NCBI GenBank assembly: GCA_008711295.1
Contig: VUYV01000157.1
Span: forward strand, 1,701,484 to 1,765,483
From: Anarhynchus alexandrinus
Lineage: Eukaryota; Chordata; Aves; Charadriiformes; Charadriidae
Direction: 5' to 3'
Length of the DNA: 64,000 bases
Numbering within the stretch: the stretch's first letter is position 1; every line of letters begins with the position of its first letter. The notes beneath the pieces were generated by a model that saw only the letters and a program-made list of their open reading frames with translations, had not been told where the DNA came from and searched no databases. This document shows, piece after piece, positions 37,509-51,382 of this stretch. The position numbers were made by a program, and so were the translations under genes.

Positions 37509-38857
37509 CCATTCATTATTTATGATGGATGTTACTATGTGCCAGTTTCTTTTTGGACTAGTTAGAAGGAGGATTACTTGTTTCTATAGACCAACTGTAG
37601 TGTGGAAATTCTGGATTCTGCTACAAATGTGCATGAAGAACAAATTCCCCCACTGAAAAAATAAGCTGCTGGTACATGGATCAAATAATAATTCTGGTTC
37701 TAAATGACTTTTGTGCCTACAAGTTTTTATTAGGACACAAAATAGTCTGAAAGCATTTTATGAGGTTAAGTTTCACAAACATTTCAAGAGCTTGCCTTCA
37801 ATTTCTCACAACTTTGCCAAGTTCTAAGCACTTGGGGTGAAACCTTCTGTCTGAGAGATTTGCCTTAGCCTGAATTTCTCTGGAAAACATCAGTAAACAA
37901 TATATGGCTATTTCCTAGAATAAGACTGAAGAAAACTAAATTGCCCTTTCAAGTTAAATCGAGTAGAAGCATTGCAGTGGTGTTACTGTGAAGCTCTGGT
38001 AACTCAATATGGAACAGGTGATATTTGGCACCAGAGCAGGCCTCCACATTGTGAGTGTGCCATTTGCCAGCAAGTATCTGCAAAATCTACTGCCATAACT
38101 TGATTCTGTACGGTAGATCAACATGCTGGATGAAAAGTCAATGATATTTTATATGAGATGTGTTATAATGTCCAAGAGCAGCAGGTTGTGCCATGGATGA
38201 ATTTCCAGTCTTTTCTTTGGAGCTCTTCAACATCAGCAATATACCTAATGGTTCCCTGATCTTTGTTTTGGTTTTAAATCAGAAAACACGTTTCTCACTA
38301 AGACAGCAAAGTCAAGCACTGGAAAGTTAGGACATGATAGGATTTATGTTGTCTTTGCAGCCTTAACCAAATGCATATATATTAGGATGCAATTTTGCTT
38401 TGTGTGCTTACAGTGTTTTGTTTTGGTGGGATATTTCTTTTATGCAGTGCTCCTGTAAGCTGTGCGAATCATCAGGGTGATTCGGCCCAAACCACAACAA
38501 GAACTAAAACATACAAGAGGTGCTATTACCTTATTTATTACTGAACTTAGAAGATCTGTAGTGACAAGACAGGGGACAGGAAAAATATTTAATGGCTGCT
38601 GGCCTTAGAACTACAGTGTGATTTTAGGCAAGTCAATGAAACCGTGTTTTTTAGTGGTGGTCAATAGGAGTATCTAGACTCTTAGTCAAAAACAAGTCTG
38701 AGCTTGCCTTGACGCCCACAGAGATCTATGAGATCTTCTTCTTCTAAGCACCTTTATCACTTGCTGGAAGTTTCACAGACAGAACTGTTGAAAATTAACT
38801 TGAGATCAAGTCGTGACTCTGGCTGCCCTGTTGCTTGTCTATTTTGAACCAAAAGTA

Positions 38858-38891
38858 GAAAAAAAATACACTGAAGAAAAAAAATACACTG
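38858..38891 (+). repeat. Two 16-bp direct repeats, period 18
   Basis: GAAAAAAAATACACTG occurs at 38858-38873 and again at 38876-38891. Confidence 0.9.
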
Positions 38892-40523
38892 CACCCTTGG
38901 AGGAGTCTTGTCTTAAGTGGGGTCATTACATGGAAGAGTTTGTATCGTAATGTGCTTACAGCAGGAGACTGACTCTGGCATTTCTCAACTTGTCAGGGCT
39001 TAATTTTGGAACAGTTACATTCTATTAGCATTGTGAAACTGAGAAATAGTCTGGAGCTTTATTATGAAATGGTAAAATATACTTAAGTGAATAATTTTAT
39101 AATAATTTACATTTTTGTACAACTGATTGTTTTTCCCTTTTTTTTTTGCAAAAGCAGGAGAATAATTATTTTATTTGCTTTCACCTTCTTTACTTGTGTT
39201 CCCATTTTGCTTTGGATACCATGTGGCATCTCCTTTTTTTCATTTGTTTGGTCACATTCACAGCTGGTTGTTCTGACCCCTTCTCCCTCCAAACCTTTCA
39301 ACTACCCAACTGTTGCAGTAGTCGCTTTATGATTGAAATGACACAGCTTCTGCTCTGCAGCGTTAAGCAATGTCACTGCAGAAAAATGTTAAGACTAGTG
39401 AAGAGAAGGTGAAAATAGTGAGGGTGGGAAGAGACAGGAAGATGAGGATGGAGGCAACTGGTGTCTGCCACAGACTGGGTCCTTCTTAGTGTGTCTGGCA
39501 GCTACTGGAACAGAGCCAAGGCAGATGTGTTGGGCTCAGTGAAATACTGCAGTCTTAGTCAGGATCCTCATTTCCCTAATAATTGTTGGCTCTTTGGGTA
39601 AAAACAAAGACTTAGCTTAAGGTGCACTGGCCTTGCTACCTGCTGACCTTATCTCCCTTTGTGTGAACAACTGATTTGTTCCTTATTTGTCTGCGTTTCA
39701 GCTGATTCCCACATTGCTTTAAATTTTTCCCATCACTAATTAGAAAGTGGATCCACTGAAGCATAAGGTGAAATCTCATCTTTGGCAGTTACTTGGAGAC
39801 TCTCAATAGTTCTCCTTAGTAGTTCTCTGTATTAGCATGATCATCCCATCATAAAGAGCCCTGGCAGGTTACAATAGCTACTGTCTCCAATTCATGCCTG
39901 CCAAGCCTGTTCACTTAGCAGCAGGCAATATTTCAATGAGAGTTTTAACAAGTATCTCCATTAGACAGCATCTTGTTGGTTTCCTCATTATAGCAAGATC
40001 TGATTTCCTTCATTAGCTAGAAGACTTCTACTTGCACTACAAAGATCCAGGAACTGGTAATGACGTCGGACTTTCTAAAATAGTATCCTGGCCCCAATTA
40101 AATTTGGCTAGATTACTTACTGGGGGGAAAAAAAAGAAAAAGAAATGAAAAAAAAATTAAAACAAACACCACCCTGCCCCCCAATTTAAATCCAGAGCTT
40201 ATTTTTTTATTTACTGTTGTGGTTTCTACATGTTATCCCATCAGTGTAGCAAACGTAAAGAAAATATATGCTGAGAGTCCTTTTATCCTGACAGATCTTT
40301 GTACAAAAAGCTTACTTGTAAGTGGAAAAACATACCATAACCTTTCTACTTGTATATAACAAGTTGATTCCTATTATATTGATCCAAAGTAAATATAACT
40401 GTCCCACCTTGAGTTTTCCTGTGGTGTTTTTTGCAGGTATGACAAGACAAGCATTACAGATCCTGAGTTCTGATCCCTGGTTTATAGCTTCATATCCTGC
40501 TGCTTTATACTTAGATGAACACA

Positions 40524-40562
40524 GAGTAACATGAAATAACATGGAGTAACAGAAATAACATG
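40524..40562 (+). repeat. 20-bp tandem duplication
   Basis: GAGTAACATGAAATAACATG at 40524-40543 is followed directly by a second copy lacking one base at 40544-40562. Confidence 0.9.
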
Positions 40563-43500
40563 CTCAATAGGAGGTGATTTTTAGAGGACAATCTATATTG
40601 GACCAGGATCCCATGCTAGAGTTAAGCATAGGATATCAGCTTGGCTTAGAACTACTTTACGAAGAAAGAAACTATTATAGAGACATAAAAAGTTTAATCT
40701 AGCATTTAAACAAGATAAAATAAGAAGTCAATAATGGATTATCATCTTCAGGAAATCACTGCTTGCAACCCGCCTCAGATATACTGGGATTCAATGACAG
40801 AATCCACGTGAACAAAGAATTACTGTTGAAAGGATCCCCAAGGCCCGTCAGGGTGAATTATAGAGCCTGGGATTAATATATCTTGAGGTGTAATCAGCTG
40901 TATAAATACACTCAGTGTCTGACCACCATTCCAAGCAAACCTCAGTATACATTCAGAATACTGCTCCTTTGTTGCTCAGATGCTTATAGATGTCTGGGAA
41001 GGAGGATGTCTGGGAAGAATAAGAGTGTAGTGAATTCAGTAAGTATTGCCTGTATGGAACTGGGCAAATTCACCCATCAGTTTCTTAAGAATCTCCCANA
41101 GAAGGTCCACGGAGTATCATTTGTGCAAATGCATTCATGTCATAGGAAAATTAGCAGAATTAGTAAATTCTTTAAGAAATATTGATGTATAGGGAGGATT
41201 GCAAAAGCAGCATGTATTAATTGGATTTCATTTTGTTGAAAATGGCTGAAATAGCTCCAGTGACTAGGTCTAAATCATAAGTTTGGATGGTAAATTTAGG
41301 CTTTTGAATAAAACACTGGTCCTGTTGTCTTGCATATCATTATAAGCTTTGACAATAAATGAAGTAAAAAAACTCATTCCCTTCCTTTTATTGATATGCT
41401 TGGGTTTATTTGTGCTCGTGACTATCAGTGGCTGCATCAGCCACAGCTGAAAGCTGATCCTCTCGTTAGCATGGTGCTCTCTGACTTATTGCACCTCTTT
41501 CATAGAAATTATTTTGTGTAGTTTACAGAGCATGACGAGTGGGTTTTCATGGAGGGCGCAGGACTTTGGATATTCTCATGAACATACTCCTGTGAAATAC
41601 CATATCTCACTTATTTCATAACATGAGAGGGACATTGCAGCATTAGCTTTTTCTCTTTTTTTAATGATCTATTCAAAATCTACTCAAATATCAATTTGAA
41701 AATACTCAGATGCTAAAGTTACTGGAAATACATAGGGTTCTCATAATATCTGATCCACAAACTTATTGTAAATAGTAAAATAATCAACAGCAGATTATTT
41801 ATCTGATAGCTGCTCCAAATGTTTAATTTAGTCTGTAGAGTTTTTGACTACATATCTGGAAAGAATCAACAATGTATTTAGTGGCAAATTGTTAATAAAG
41901 AAGATATGGTATTTCCAAAACATACAATTTTTAAACTTAATTTTATCTTTTTTTGACCACGCTGTGTTTATGTAGATACTCATAAACATAGATATCAGTA
42001 AAATTCCGTACGTTTCTTTCCCAGAATATTTATGAATTCATTCATTCATATTTCTCTTTTTGCTTATACCTTAAACATACCCTGTTTAATATTAGGTTAT
42101 AGAAGTTGTGTAATAGGAGTAACCCAGGCAAACAGTCATAGCTAGAATATTGGTCTTTCTTTTTTTTTCATATCCATTCATATTCCAACTAACATGAGAA
42201 GGATGACATGTTCTGTTGTGTTGTTAATGGAGAATACATCCTTGCTTAGTCTTCTTTGGTTTGGATTTAGTTCCTAGCTTTGCTTCCTGAAAAGAGAAAA
42301 CAACGCCTAACTTTAAATTAGCGGTTTGAGTTTTAACTTGAAATACTTTATGATATGATACATTCATTCTCATGACCAACCGTGGTGTCATAAGTCTCCA
42401 GAACCAATTCAGGTAAAGCTGGAAAGTCTTATACCTTGCCTAGGCCTGGTGCTGTAACATTAAATTATTATGTTCTACTGCTCTGCGATTTGAAGGCACT
42501 TTAATTTTCCTGCTAGCAGGGAATGATGAAGTCAGGAATGTATGAGAAGCTCCTAGTTGCTTGTAATTAAGGTGAATTGTTACAGCTGAGTAAATGAAAA
42601 TCTCTCACAAGTAGAGCTCTTACTGTAAGCAAAATATAGTCACTGTTTTGACACATGATGTGATGGGTTTCTCCCCTTTGATCCAACTGTTAACTTTGTT
42701 CATAATGTACTGAAGTACCAAGCAAGGCAGCACTAAACAGCTCCATGGAAATTACTGTTTATCCCTACATACCATCCTTTTTTTTGGACATATTTCTATT
42801 TCAATGCTATTTGCTTCTTGTCCTCTGTAACATCATAGCCGATGACAGTACAGCGAACCCTCCCACATTTTTATTCAATATAGCTGAAACCTATGTGGCC
42901 TACGCTTGTTCTTAAGACAGATTGTTATATAAAGGTGGTAGAGAAGCAGTCTGAAAAAAGAATAGTTAGGTTCTGTGTTGTATCACAATGTTATATTTTT
43001 TTCAGAACAAGTCACTCCTACTTCACCATCTTGGCATATCTTTCAATAAAAATCTTGAAGGAAGTGTAAGCGCAGGTATGAAACACGATGCACAGAGAAC
43101 GACTGCATTACACTCAGTATAAACGAAAACACCGATACCTAATATCTTCTGAATCACATTTGCTCTAGAAGTTTTAAAGTTAGCAAAAACTTAACATGGA
43201 AATCTTGTTTCTTTATGAATATGTTAAGCCATGTTTCTTTGGAAATCTGATCTGAAATGTCTCATTAACTCTGTTCGTAGAATGGTTTATGAGATTGTTT
43301 ACCACAGAGAATGAAGAGGTTGCTTTTAAAGTTTGTCCTAATAAAATTCAGGTGAACACTAGTGACAAAAAATTACATTATATTTGCTACAAAATCTTCT
43401 CTCTTTCCTCACAGGATAGCAAAAATGAAAGCAGCTGGAAAAAAAAAATACAAATTGACATGCAGCATGCAAAAGCTACAGTATAAACCGATTCCTGGAA

Positions 43501-44912
43501 TGCTACAGTTTCCCCAGATATTTGTAGTTTAAACTTCATAGCAAGATACTCCCTGGAATGTCATTGGTCCCAGGATCTCAAAACGATCTCCTGCCTTAGA
43601 ATTGGTTTTGACAAAGATACAAATAATATGATGCACTTGTTCATATTTCCAGGGAATTGTTTAAATTCTCAACAGTTCTCCAACTATTTAAAAGCACTTA
43701 ATAATTTTAATGACAGAATTCAATATGTGCCTTGGCTTTTAATTTGTGAGCACAATATACCATTTACTTAAGGGAAATGTGAATTCTCTCAAAAGAATAT
43801 AGAGAATGTAGATAAATGTTAAATACTTTCAGTGCCACCTATTGGCTGATAAATTATTTGATTTAACAATAAACATCAGCTTCATAATTTTGGACCAAGA
43901 AGTGAGATAGGGCTACTTATACTAATATTTATAATTTGTACTGAAGGTAAAACCAGCATCAGTGTCTGGGGTCACATTTGAAGACATTATCCTATCTCCA
44001 AAGAATTTAAACTCTGAACACATATTTGTTTTTCTTTATAGAAAACAACACATGAATGCATCCTGTGAGATGCTTAGACATCTCATGGTGGGACCGATGT
44101 TCTAAAGCATATAGTGAGTAAGTAAGGTGATGTGAGACATAGGAAGAGGTCAGGAAATTATTTAAAGTTTTCTTTTTAGACTGACGATGGGTTTTTGTTT
44201 GTCTGAACATATGATCTAATCAATTTAGTTACAGTTAGCTTCTCCTTTGTGAAATTTCAAGCCAAAGATACTCTTCACTGCATCTCAGATTCCATTTCTG
44301 GAATATACTGAGCACTGTGGCATCTCTGAGCACTTAAGCATATCCTTAACTTTCCACATTCATAATTGCATCAGGAACCTGAGGAATACCATTCATTTCA
44401 CTGAAACTACATACATAATGGTAATCTCACGATTGTTTTCTAAAAGTTTGTCACCTTGCATGAATGAGGACTGATTTCTGGCCAGTCCTATGCTGAGAAA
44501 GGGAATTTATCTTACACCTCTTCAGCTACCTGAGAGTTCAGAGTCTACCTAAGCTGGCTGTCTAAGTTCCTTCTATAGTCAAAGGCAACCTCTCCAGGTT
44601 GGCAACCTAGTGAGAAATTCTGGTTATAGGACAATGAACCAGAACAGTAAAGTATCTTTACAAGGTGCCTGTCCCATATCAGGGACTACACAGGCAATGC
44701 AGGTGACCTTAAATTTAACACTAAACCTTTTTCGGAGACTGAAATTTTGAGATGAGTTCTACATTTACTGTCCAACTCTTTGACTTTGAACATGAGTAGG
44801 TCCTTTGTGAGCACTTCCAGTTGTCTCAGTTTCTTTTTTTAAAAAGAAGAAATTTTCAGATCTTGTCAGATCTATGTTACAAAACAATCTTGGGATCAAC
44901 GTTCCCGGCTGG

Positions 44913-44997
44913 GGGCAGGCAGGGCAGGACCTCTCTGTCTGAGGCCTCAGAGGTCATGGGACTGGCCCCAGCTGTGGAGGTCCACCCTGCCTGTCCC
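44913..44997. repeat. GC-rich imperfect stem-loop
   Basis: The arm at 44913-44933 (GGGCAGGCAGGGCAGGACCTC) pairs with 44977-44997 apart from small bulges, giving about 19 matched pairs. The 43-base loop holds a perfect 12-bp palindrome, CTGAGGCCTCAG, at 44939-44950. The block stands out in AT-rich surroundings. It could be a decayed repeat or a structured RNA; nothing decides between these. Confidence 0.75.
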
Positions 44998-47176
44998 ACG
45001 GGCAGTCTCCAACATTCCTGTCTTCATAGTGCACTGACACTGTCAACGTTTTGGCACTGATTTAATCCCTCATTTCAGGCCTTTTCTACTCCTGACATTA
45101 ATTTTTGCTTCTCCTTTCTCCTTATGCCCTCGCTGAATCAGACTGCCCTTTTCTGGCACTGAAACGCAGCAAAGCAGCCTGAAGGCTGTGAACTTTTGGC
45201 CACAGACTCAGAAGCCATGACAGAGGCTGAGACAACAAAATGACTCAAGGCCTGAAGCGCATTTGAAAAAAGAAAAAAAATCTGTCCCACAGGATTTGAA
45301 ATAAATTAGGTTTTTACCGAATGACAACACAATCCTTGGCCAAAGGACAAAAGAAATCCCAGAATGGGAGCAATGCTTTCCTTAGGTTAACACGGTGCAA
45401 AAAACCCACAAGCTCCAGTGCTAAACTATATCCTCTTGGTGAGGGAGGAATCTCACACTGTAGTAATTATTTAATGACAGAAGAAATCCTCTGCCTTAGA
45501 GTTCCTCTGAATCCCAACTTTCAAACCAGCTCCACCAGAGGAGAGCTGTTCCCAGTTTTCTCTAGTTTATTTCAAAGCTCTGGAAAAACATTAATATGCA
45601 ACTTATTTGTTATTTGATAGCACACAAATCGATTACACTGGTGGTCCTACTTTAATTCTCATATCCAAACCTGACACTATAGGCTGAACCAGAAACACCC
45701 CTTATCTGTGGAAGCTTAGGGTAGGGGCAAAATCATACGAGGGCATCTAATCTTGCAAAATGTGAACTAAGTAGGGGACTAGAAAAATAGGTATAGCAGC
45801 TGATTTGCAATACTTCTGATGTTGGAGGATTTTTCTTGCACGGGTCACAAGACTTTGGAGCTGTCACATCCAAAACAAAATTCACTTTTTAATTAGTCTT
45901 CTGCATAAAACCAAATGTGGATCTGGAATATAAATTGTCTTTTTTAATACTAAAAAGCCACTCATCACTTATGTAAATTTTTTTTCATAAATGTTTTTAT
46001 TTTAATAGATTAATTTATTTAGCTTAGTCAATCTCTAATTTCCCAAATAAGACAATTTTTCATATTAAATTGCCAAGCATTTATCTTGTGTAAATAAGAC
46101 TTTGCCACAGAGTTGCCTATGGTATCATCCTCATTTTGGTACTTTCCTTTTCCAAACAAACAGAAATCATGTAAAACCTACCTTTCCGATGAGTTCCTTA
46201 CCATTTTTCAATGTTTATATCATTTGACTTAGAAACTCATTCCTTCTGGTCTATATTCAAATAATTTTTAATAATGTTCTTAGTGAAAAACATGTCATTA
46301 CTGTGATTAATCTCAACAGATGAAAACACACTGCACAACTAAATTGTCACTCTAGAAGAAAAAAAAAACCAGCAACTCTATTTGCCAGGGTTTCTTGGGT
46401 TACAATGGTTGTTCAAGTATTACAAAGTTCACAATAAATTATCTCCATATGGTATTAAATATGTTCATGTCAAAGACATAGGTCTCAAGTGTGATGATTT
46501 TAAATTTCTACAAACAAATATTTAGTAGAATCAGTCACATGAGAACACAGTAACAATATAATTCCAGCACTAATTTGCTATCAGCAAGACTGTCTCAACA
46601 TATGCACTGAGCTGCTATTTTCTTTTAACAGTGGTTCTGGGTTGTGTCTCTCCACAAGCAAAGTATTTGAAGATACAGTTCGCTCTTTGTTAAAGAGCTC
46701 TCTCAATCAACCAGTGTGCTACTTGGAAATATGGAAATAAAAATTGGGTAAAACTTTTTCCTACATGTCAAACTGTTAACTCTTTGTTCCCCTGCAGTTC
46801 TTCAAAAAGCTAATTGCTGCTCAAATTAAGCTCAACTACAGAGGAAAGTAAAGAGAAAAGAAAGAAAAGTGTGGGGTTTTATTACTGAAAATTCATATCT
46901 ATGGGATACCCTTGTTTAACTCCTATGATTCCATGCTTTTTAGGTCCCAATTAATTACTGAAATAATTCTGTGGCTCCTTTTACTCAAAACTATGATTTA
47001 AGTCACAACCTGATACTTGCGTTTTATCCAGGACAGTTTTACGACGTCCATTACTGTTTATTAAGTAGAGAAAACTCCTTTTATATTTATTCCTGAATGT
47101 TTTGTAAGAGTTGAGTTGGAATTCCAAACTTTCAGAAATTGGTATGTGCATTTAGAGTTGAACTAGCTTTAGCTTT

Positions 47177-47191
47177 AAAAAAAAAAAAAAA
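47177..47191. repeat. Poly-A tract
   Basis: A run of about 15 A after GCTTT, with no recognisable retrocopy. Confidence 0.85.
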
Positions 47192-50100
47192 GTAACTATA
47201 TTCGGATGTTTGTAAGAGAATATTATAACTTTATTTCTGTTTAAAGTCAGCTGAAACCAATTCTCTTTATTGAAGAGCCAAGTCATTTATTTGCTTTAGC
47301 TTAAAACATTACAGTGATTGTAGTCCAAAATTATGTTCTCTGGATACACTTCCTGTGATGTTGTTGGCTTGTTAAGTACATCCTTAAAAAAGATGCAAAT
47401 AAAATGATCTTAGTCCTCTTTCATAAAACAGCTAGTAACTCATAGTTTCATGGGAATGTAAAAAATATTTACTAAAATTTTAAAAGATTATGTCAGGAAA
47501 AAAATTCTAATGTATGAGCGTGTTTCTGGACAGCTTGATTGTTATGTCCTGCAGTTGTGTCACTTACATTTTTGTGTACGGATTTATGCTGTAGGTTTTC
47601 AAAATAAGCAAGGTTCCAGACCAAGTGGATACAATATGATGATGGATGTTGAGGGTGGTACAGTTCCTTTAATTCTTGTCTAAAATGGCTTCTCAGTCTT
47701 CTGAGTACCACCAGAGACTCTAGACTCCTTGCTTATTGCTGAGGTGGCAGATTGCTCATGGCGCCACTGGGATGACACTGTATGTACCATTTGCTATGCC
47801 CACAAGCTCTTTAGTGTAGGAATTATTTGTTTATTTAAATAGTAGCCTGATTTTCTGTGAGAAACAATTAGCAATGGCTGTTCACTAGGAAAAAAGAAAA
47901 ATCCCTGAACCCTTAGAGCTACTTCGAGTGGCAGCTGGTTGAGTCAATTAACTTACAGCATCGTTTTCCACTGTGGCAGTGTTCTTATGGGACTTGAGTC
48001 TCTTTTATGCCTGGTTCTGGACAGCAAAATGGTAATGTTTATTTTATTAATGTGTTATGACACAGATTACCCATGAAAATTCTCATGAGCAATTCTTTGT
48101 TGATGAAAATATACTCTTCTTGGGTCTTTTTTAATACATCTCAGTATATCGATGTAGCAGCTGAAAAGGGCATGAAAAGTCAGCAAAAGGAAATGCAAGC
48201 TCTAGGGAGGAAACAAATATATATTAAGCACAAATATTATTCCTAAGTGAGTACATACATCATATTTTCTATGTTGTTTAGTGTTTGCTTTATAACACTC
48301 CAACATTGTCCTGTCATTAATTCGTAGAAAGCCAATGCAAATAGCTTCAAGACAAATAGCAATATCATCGCAAAAGACCAAATTCATATTACTAAATTTT
48401 AACTGCCTTAAAGTTAAATATCTCATCTAAACTTCTCAATGCTTCACTCCACTCTGTGCTCTTTTAGAGAGCAGTTCAGCTAGAACTGGAGTGAATTGAC
48501 ATGTGGAAGTAAGTGTCTGTCTCTCTATTTGTGTCTGCCTCCCTCGGTGATGGTTAGGTGAGATGGGGTGCCTTTCCCTCGCCTTCCCCTCAGTCACTTC
48601 AAGCTTATTTGAATGAAATGAGTATGGGAGAACTTCATGTGTCTTCTTCCTTTTTAATCACACATTTTATGGAAAAACAGTTCACATTTCTATCTTATTC
48701 TGATATTATTTATTATTTCCAGCTTGTCATATATATGTCAAAATACATTACCGTATTTAGAGCCACTAACTTTTCCAAATTCTCCATTGAAACAAAACTA
48801 ATATAGTCAGGATTGTAAATGAGAGCCTTATTCCACTGTTAAGGTGACAGAAAGACACACAAGTGCTACATAGTCACATATTTTCTTGATTAATTGACAA
48901 TAGATTTTTTTTTCATAGGCTTATAACAAGAAGATAAAATCCTTTATGTTGTTCTTTTTTAATTGACAATTCAATCTCCTGTTAACTAATTCCTCTGCCT
49001 AAATAGATCCACAATAACATATTTGGAAATCAGACTTTTATCCAAGAGCCAGTGATGGAGCATTCTCTCCTGATGATTAGTGAAGTACAGCTTGACTCTT
49101 TTCAAATTTTGCATTGCCTTCTAAAATAAAGGAATATATATTTTATATTTGCACATATGCTTTATAATTATTTAATCAACCAAATCAAAATTTTTACAAA
49201 TGAAAATATTTGTCATTTCATTACTGCATTGTTTGGGGTTATGATCATCATAATTGAGTAACAGATATTAGCTACAGTGACAGTCAAAATAAACATAGAA
49301 CATTTATATAGTATCTTTTATCACAAAGTCATTTTCCAAATTATATAATCTGTGTACAAACTGAGCATGAATAAAGTGTTGAGGTTAAACAACCAAGCCT
49401 TCAGCAATCAGTCACGGTGAAGTCAAGAGTTTTTTAAGACATATGTCTTCAAAAATGGGGTACCTCTTTTGGTAATATTAGGCTAAATATTAGGTTATGT
49501 GAACACTAAATATTTCTTGCCTCAATTCTATACAGTGACTCAAATTTTATTGCTCAAAAAGATTTAAAAGCTTAACTTCTTCACTCCCACTCCACAGGAT
49601 GCTTTAAAGAATGTCTTAATGTATTTATGATTTGCTTTCCAGTGATAAGTGTGTGATTAGCATTAAACTGTGCTTGGCCTTGTACACAAGCATGAAAGAC
49701 AGTTATATCAATCTGTAAAAGTACAGTTTTCCTTTAGAAAAAGCTGTTTTACTTAAGATGGCATTTTTGACACTAGAAGTGTATGGCTTGTTTTTTTTCT
49801 CTTTTTTATTTCTAATTAAATTACAATATCAAAATGTCCCATTTATGAATTATATTGGAATGAACAAACATAAATTTTCTATTCCCATCACTTTTGTATA
49901 AGAAGCTTGCTTCATTGCATGCATTTTTAAATAAGAAATAAAAGGGTTGCAATAAAATGATTCATTTTTATTAAACAGAGACACATTTTCTGATGTTCTG
50001 TAAATGCTCTGAAAGAGTGCCTTACAGTACTGATTGAAACAGATAAAATGTTTGTTCCTCTATAGATAGGATCATGAATCCACTGCAGGCAGTGGGAATG

Positions 50101-50477
50101 TTGTTATGAGCTTCACTTGGGCCAGGCTTTTCAAAACAAGTTGTTGAATTTTTGTCTCAAATGCAAAGGTCAGGTACTAAGTAACTATGGTATAGAAGAA
50201 AAATCTTAGGCAGGCTGAATCCTACTTGAGGCAGCTGAGTAAGGTTTAAATTCCAGAAATCTGGAGAGTGCATAGGGAATAGTTTTGGATACTCAGATTT
50301 CCAAGTACCAAGGATTTGAATATTTGTGATATTTGAAGGATATCGTGAGACCTTACCTTTGTTGTTTCTTCTGCAACACACAGTTATGATCAAAGACTTT
50401 GGTAAAGCCTTTGACACCATTTCCCACAGCATTCTCCTGGAGGAACTGGCTGCTCATAGCTTGGACAGGCATACTCT

Positions 50478-50906
50478 TTGCTGAGTAAAAAAAAATGGGT
50501 GGATGGACTGGACAAAAGAGTGGTGGCGAATGGATTTAAATCCAGTTGGTGGTCAGTCACAAGTGGTGTTCCCCAGGGATCTGTATTGGGGCTGGTTCTG
50601 TTTAATACCTTTATCAATGATCTGGGTGAGGGGACTGAGCGCGCCCTCAGTAAGTTTGCAGATAACGCCAACTTTGGTGGGAGTGCTGATCTGCTTGAGG
50701 GTAGGAAAGCTATACAGAGGGACCTGGACAGGCTGGATCAATGGGCCAAGGCCAATGGCATGAGATTCAACAGGGCCAAGTGCCTGGCGGAAAAAGACCT
50801 GGGGGTGTTGGTCGACAGCCGGCTGAATATGAGCCAGCAGTGTGCCCAGGTGGCCAAGAAGGCCAACAGCATCCTGGTTTGTATGAAAATAATGTGTCCA
50901 GGATGA
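50478..50906 (+). pseudogene. CR1 ORF2 reverse transcriptase fragment (copy D)
   Basis: Open frame of 142 codons across RT blocks B to the thumb. Block B reads [10 protein letters not shown], intact. The catalytic box at 50655-50666 reads FADN instead of FADD, so the second catalytic Asp is lost. [16 protein letters not shown] follows, then a direct jump from FNRAKC to [15 protein letters not shown] with about 25 codons missing. The frame goes wrong near [10 protein letters not shown]. The first codon is not an ancestral start. Confidence 0.93.
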
Positions 50907-51382
50907 CTAGGGGAGTGATTGTTCCTCTGTACTTGGCACTGGTGAGGCCCCACCTCGAGTACTGCGTCCAGTTTTGGGCCCCTCACTACAAGAAAGACAT
51001 TGAGGTGCTGGAGCGCATCCAAAGAGCAATGAAGCTGGTGAAGGGTCTAGAGCACGTGTCTTATGAGGAGTGGCTGAGAAAAGTGGGGTTGTTTAGTCTG
51101 GAGAAAAGGAGGCTGAGGGGAGACCTTATCGCTTTCTACAACTATCTGCAAGAAGGTTGTAGTGAGGTGGGGGTCGGTCTCTTTTCCCAAGTAACAACTG
51201 ATAGGACAGCAGGAAAAGGCCTCAAGTTGCACCAGGGGAGGTTTAGATTGGGTATCAGAAAAAAATTCTTCACTGAAAGGGTTGTCAAGCATTGGAACAG
51301 GCTGCCCAGGGAAGTGGTTGAGTCCCCATCCCTGGAGGTATTTAAAAGATGTGTAGATGTGGTGCTTAGGGACATGATTTAG
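50885..51382 (+). pseudogene. CR1 ORF2 C-terminal part (copy D)
   Basis: After the frameshift, a long frame (open from 50741, meaningful from about 50885) codes for the rest of ORF2. It shows [20 protein letters not shown], then a [20 protein letters not shown] block, [20 protein letters not shown], and [20 protein letters not shown]. It ends at VVLRDMI and a TAG at 51380-51382, the usual C-terminus of this CR1 type. About 90 bases of 3' untranslated end follow. Confidence 0.92.

Larger units (their letters stand above)
36149..50382. other. AT-rich noncoding stretch
   Basis: No gene or transposon is recognised in this 14 kb. Structure worth noting includes a nested palindrome at 37446-37508, an 18-bp-period duplication at 38858-38891, a 20-bp duplication at 40524-40562, and a GC-rich stem-loop at 44913-44997. 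Base 41099 is an N. All open frames are under about 115 codons and resemble no family. A 70-base segment at 43006-43075 sits between acceptor-like and donor-like sequences, but nothing else supports it as an exon. Confidence 0.65.

Noticed and set aside
42509..42520. Perfect 12-bp palindrome CCTGCTAGCAGG
   Set aside because: A palindrome of this length is expected a few times by chance in 64 kb, and it has no flanking structure.
43006..43075. 70-base segment between TTTTTTTCAG and CAG|GTATGA, resembling a small internal exon
   Set aside because: Acceptor and donor pairs at this spacing arise often by chance. The product has no recognisable family, and no partner exons are seen.
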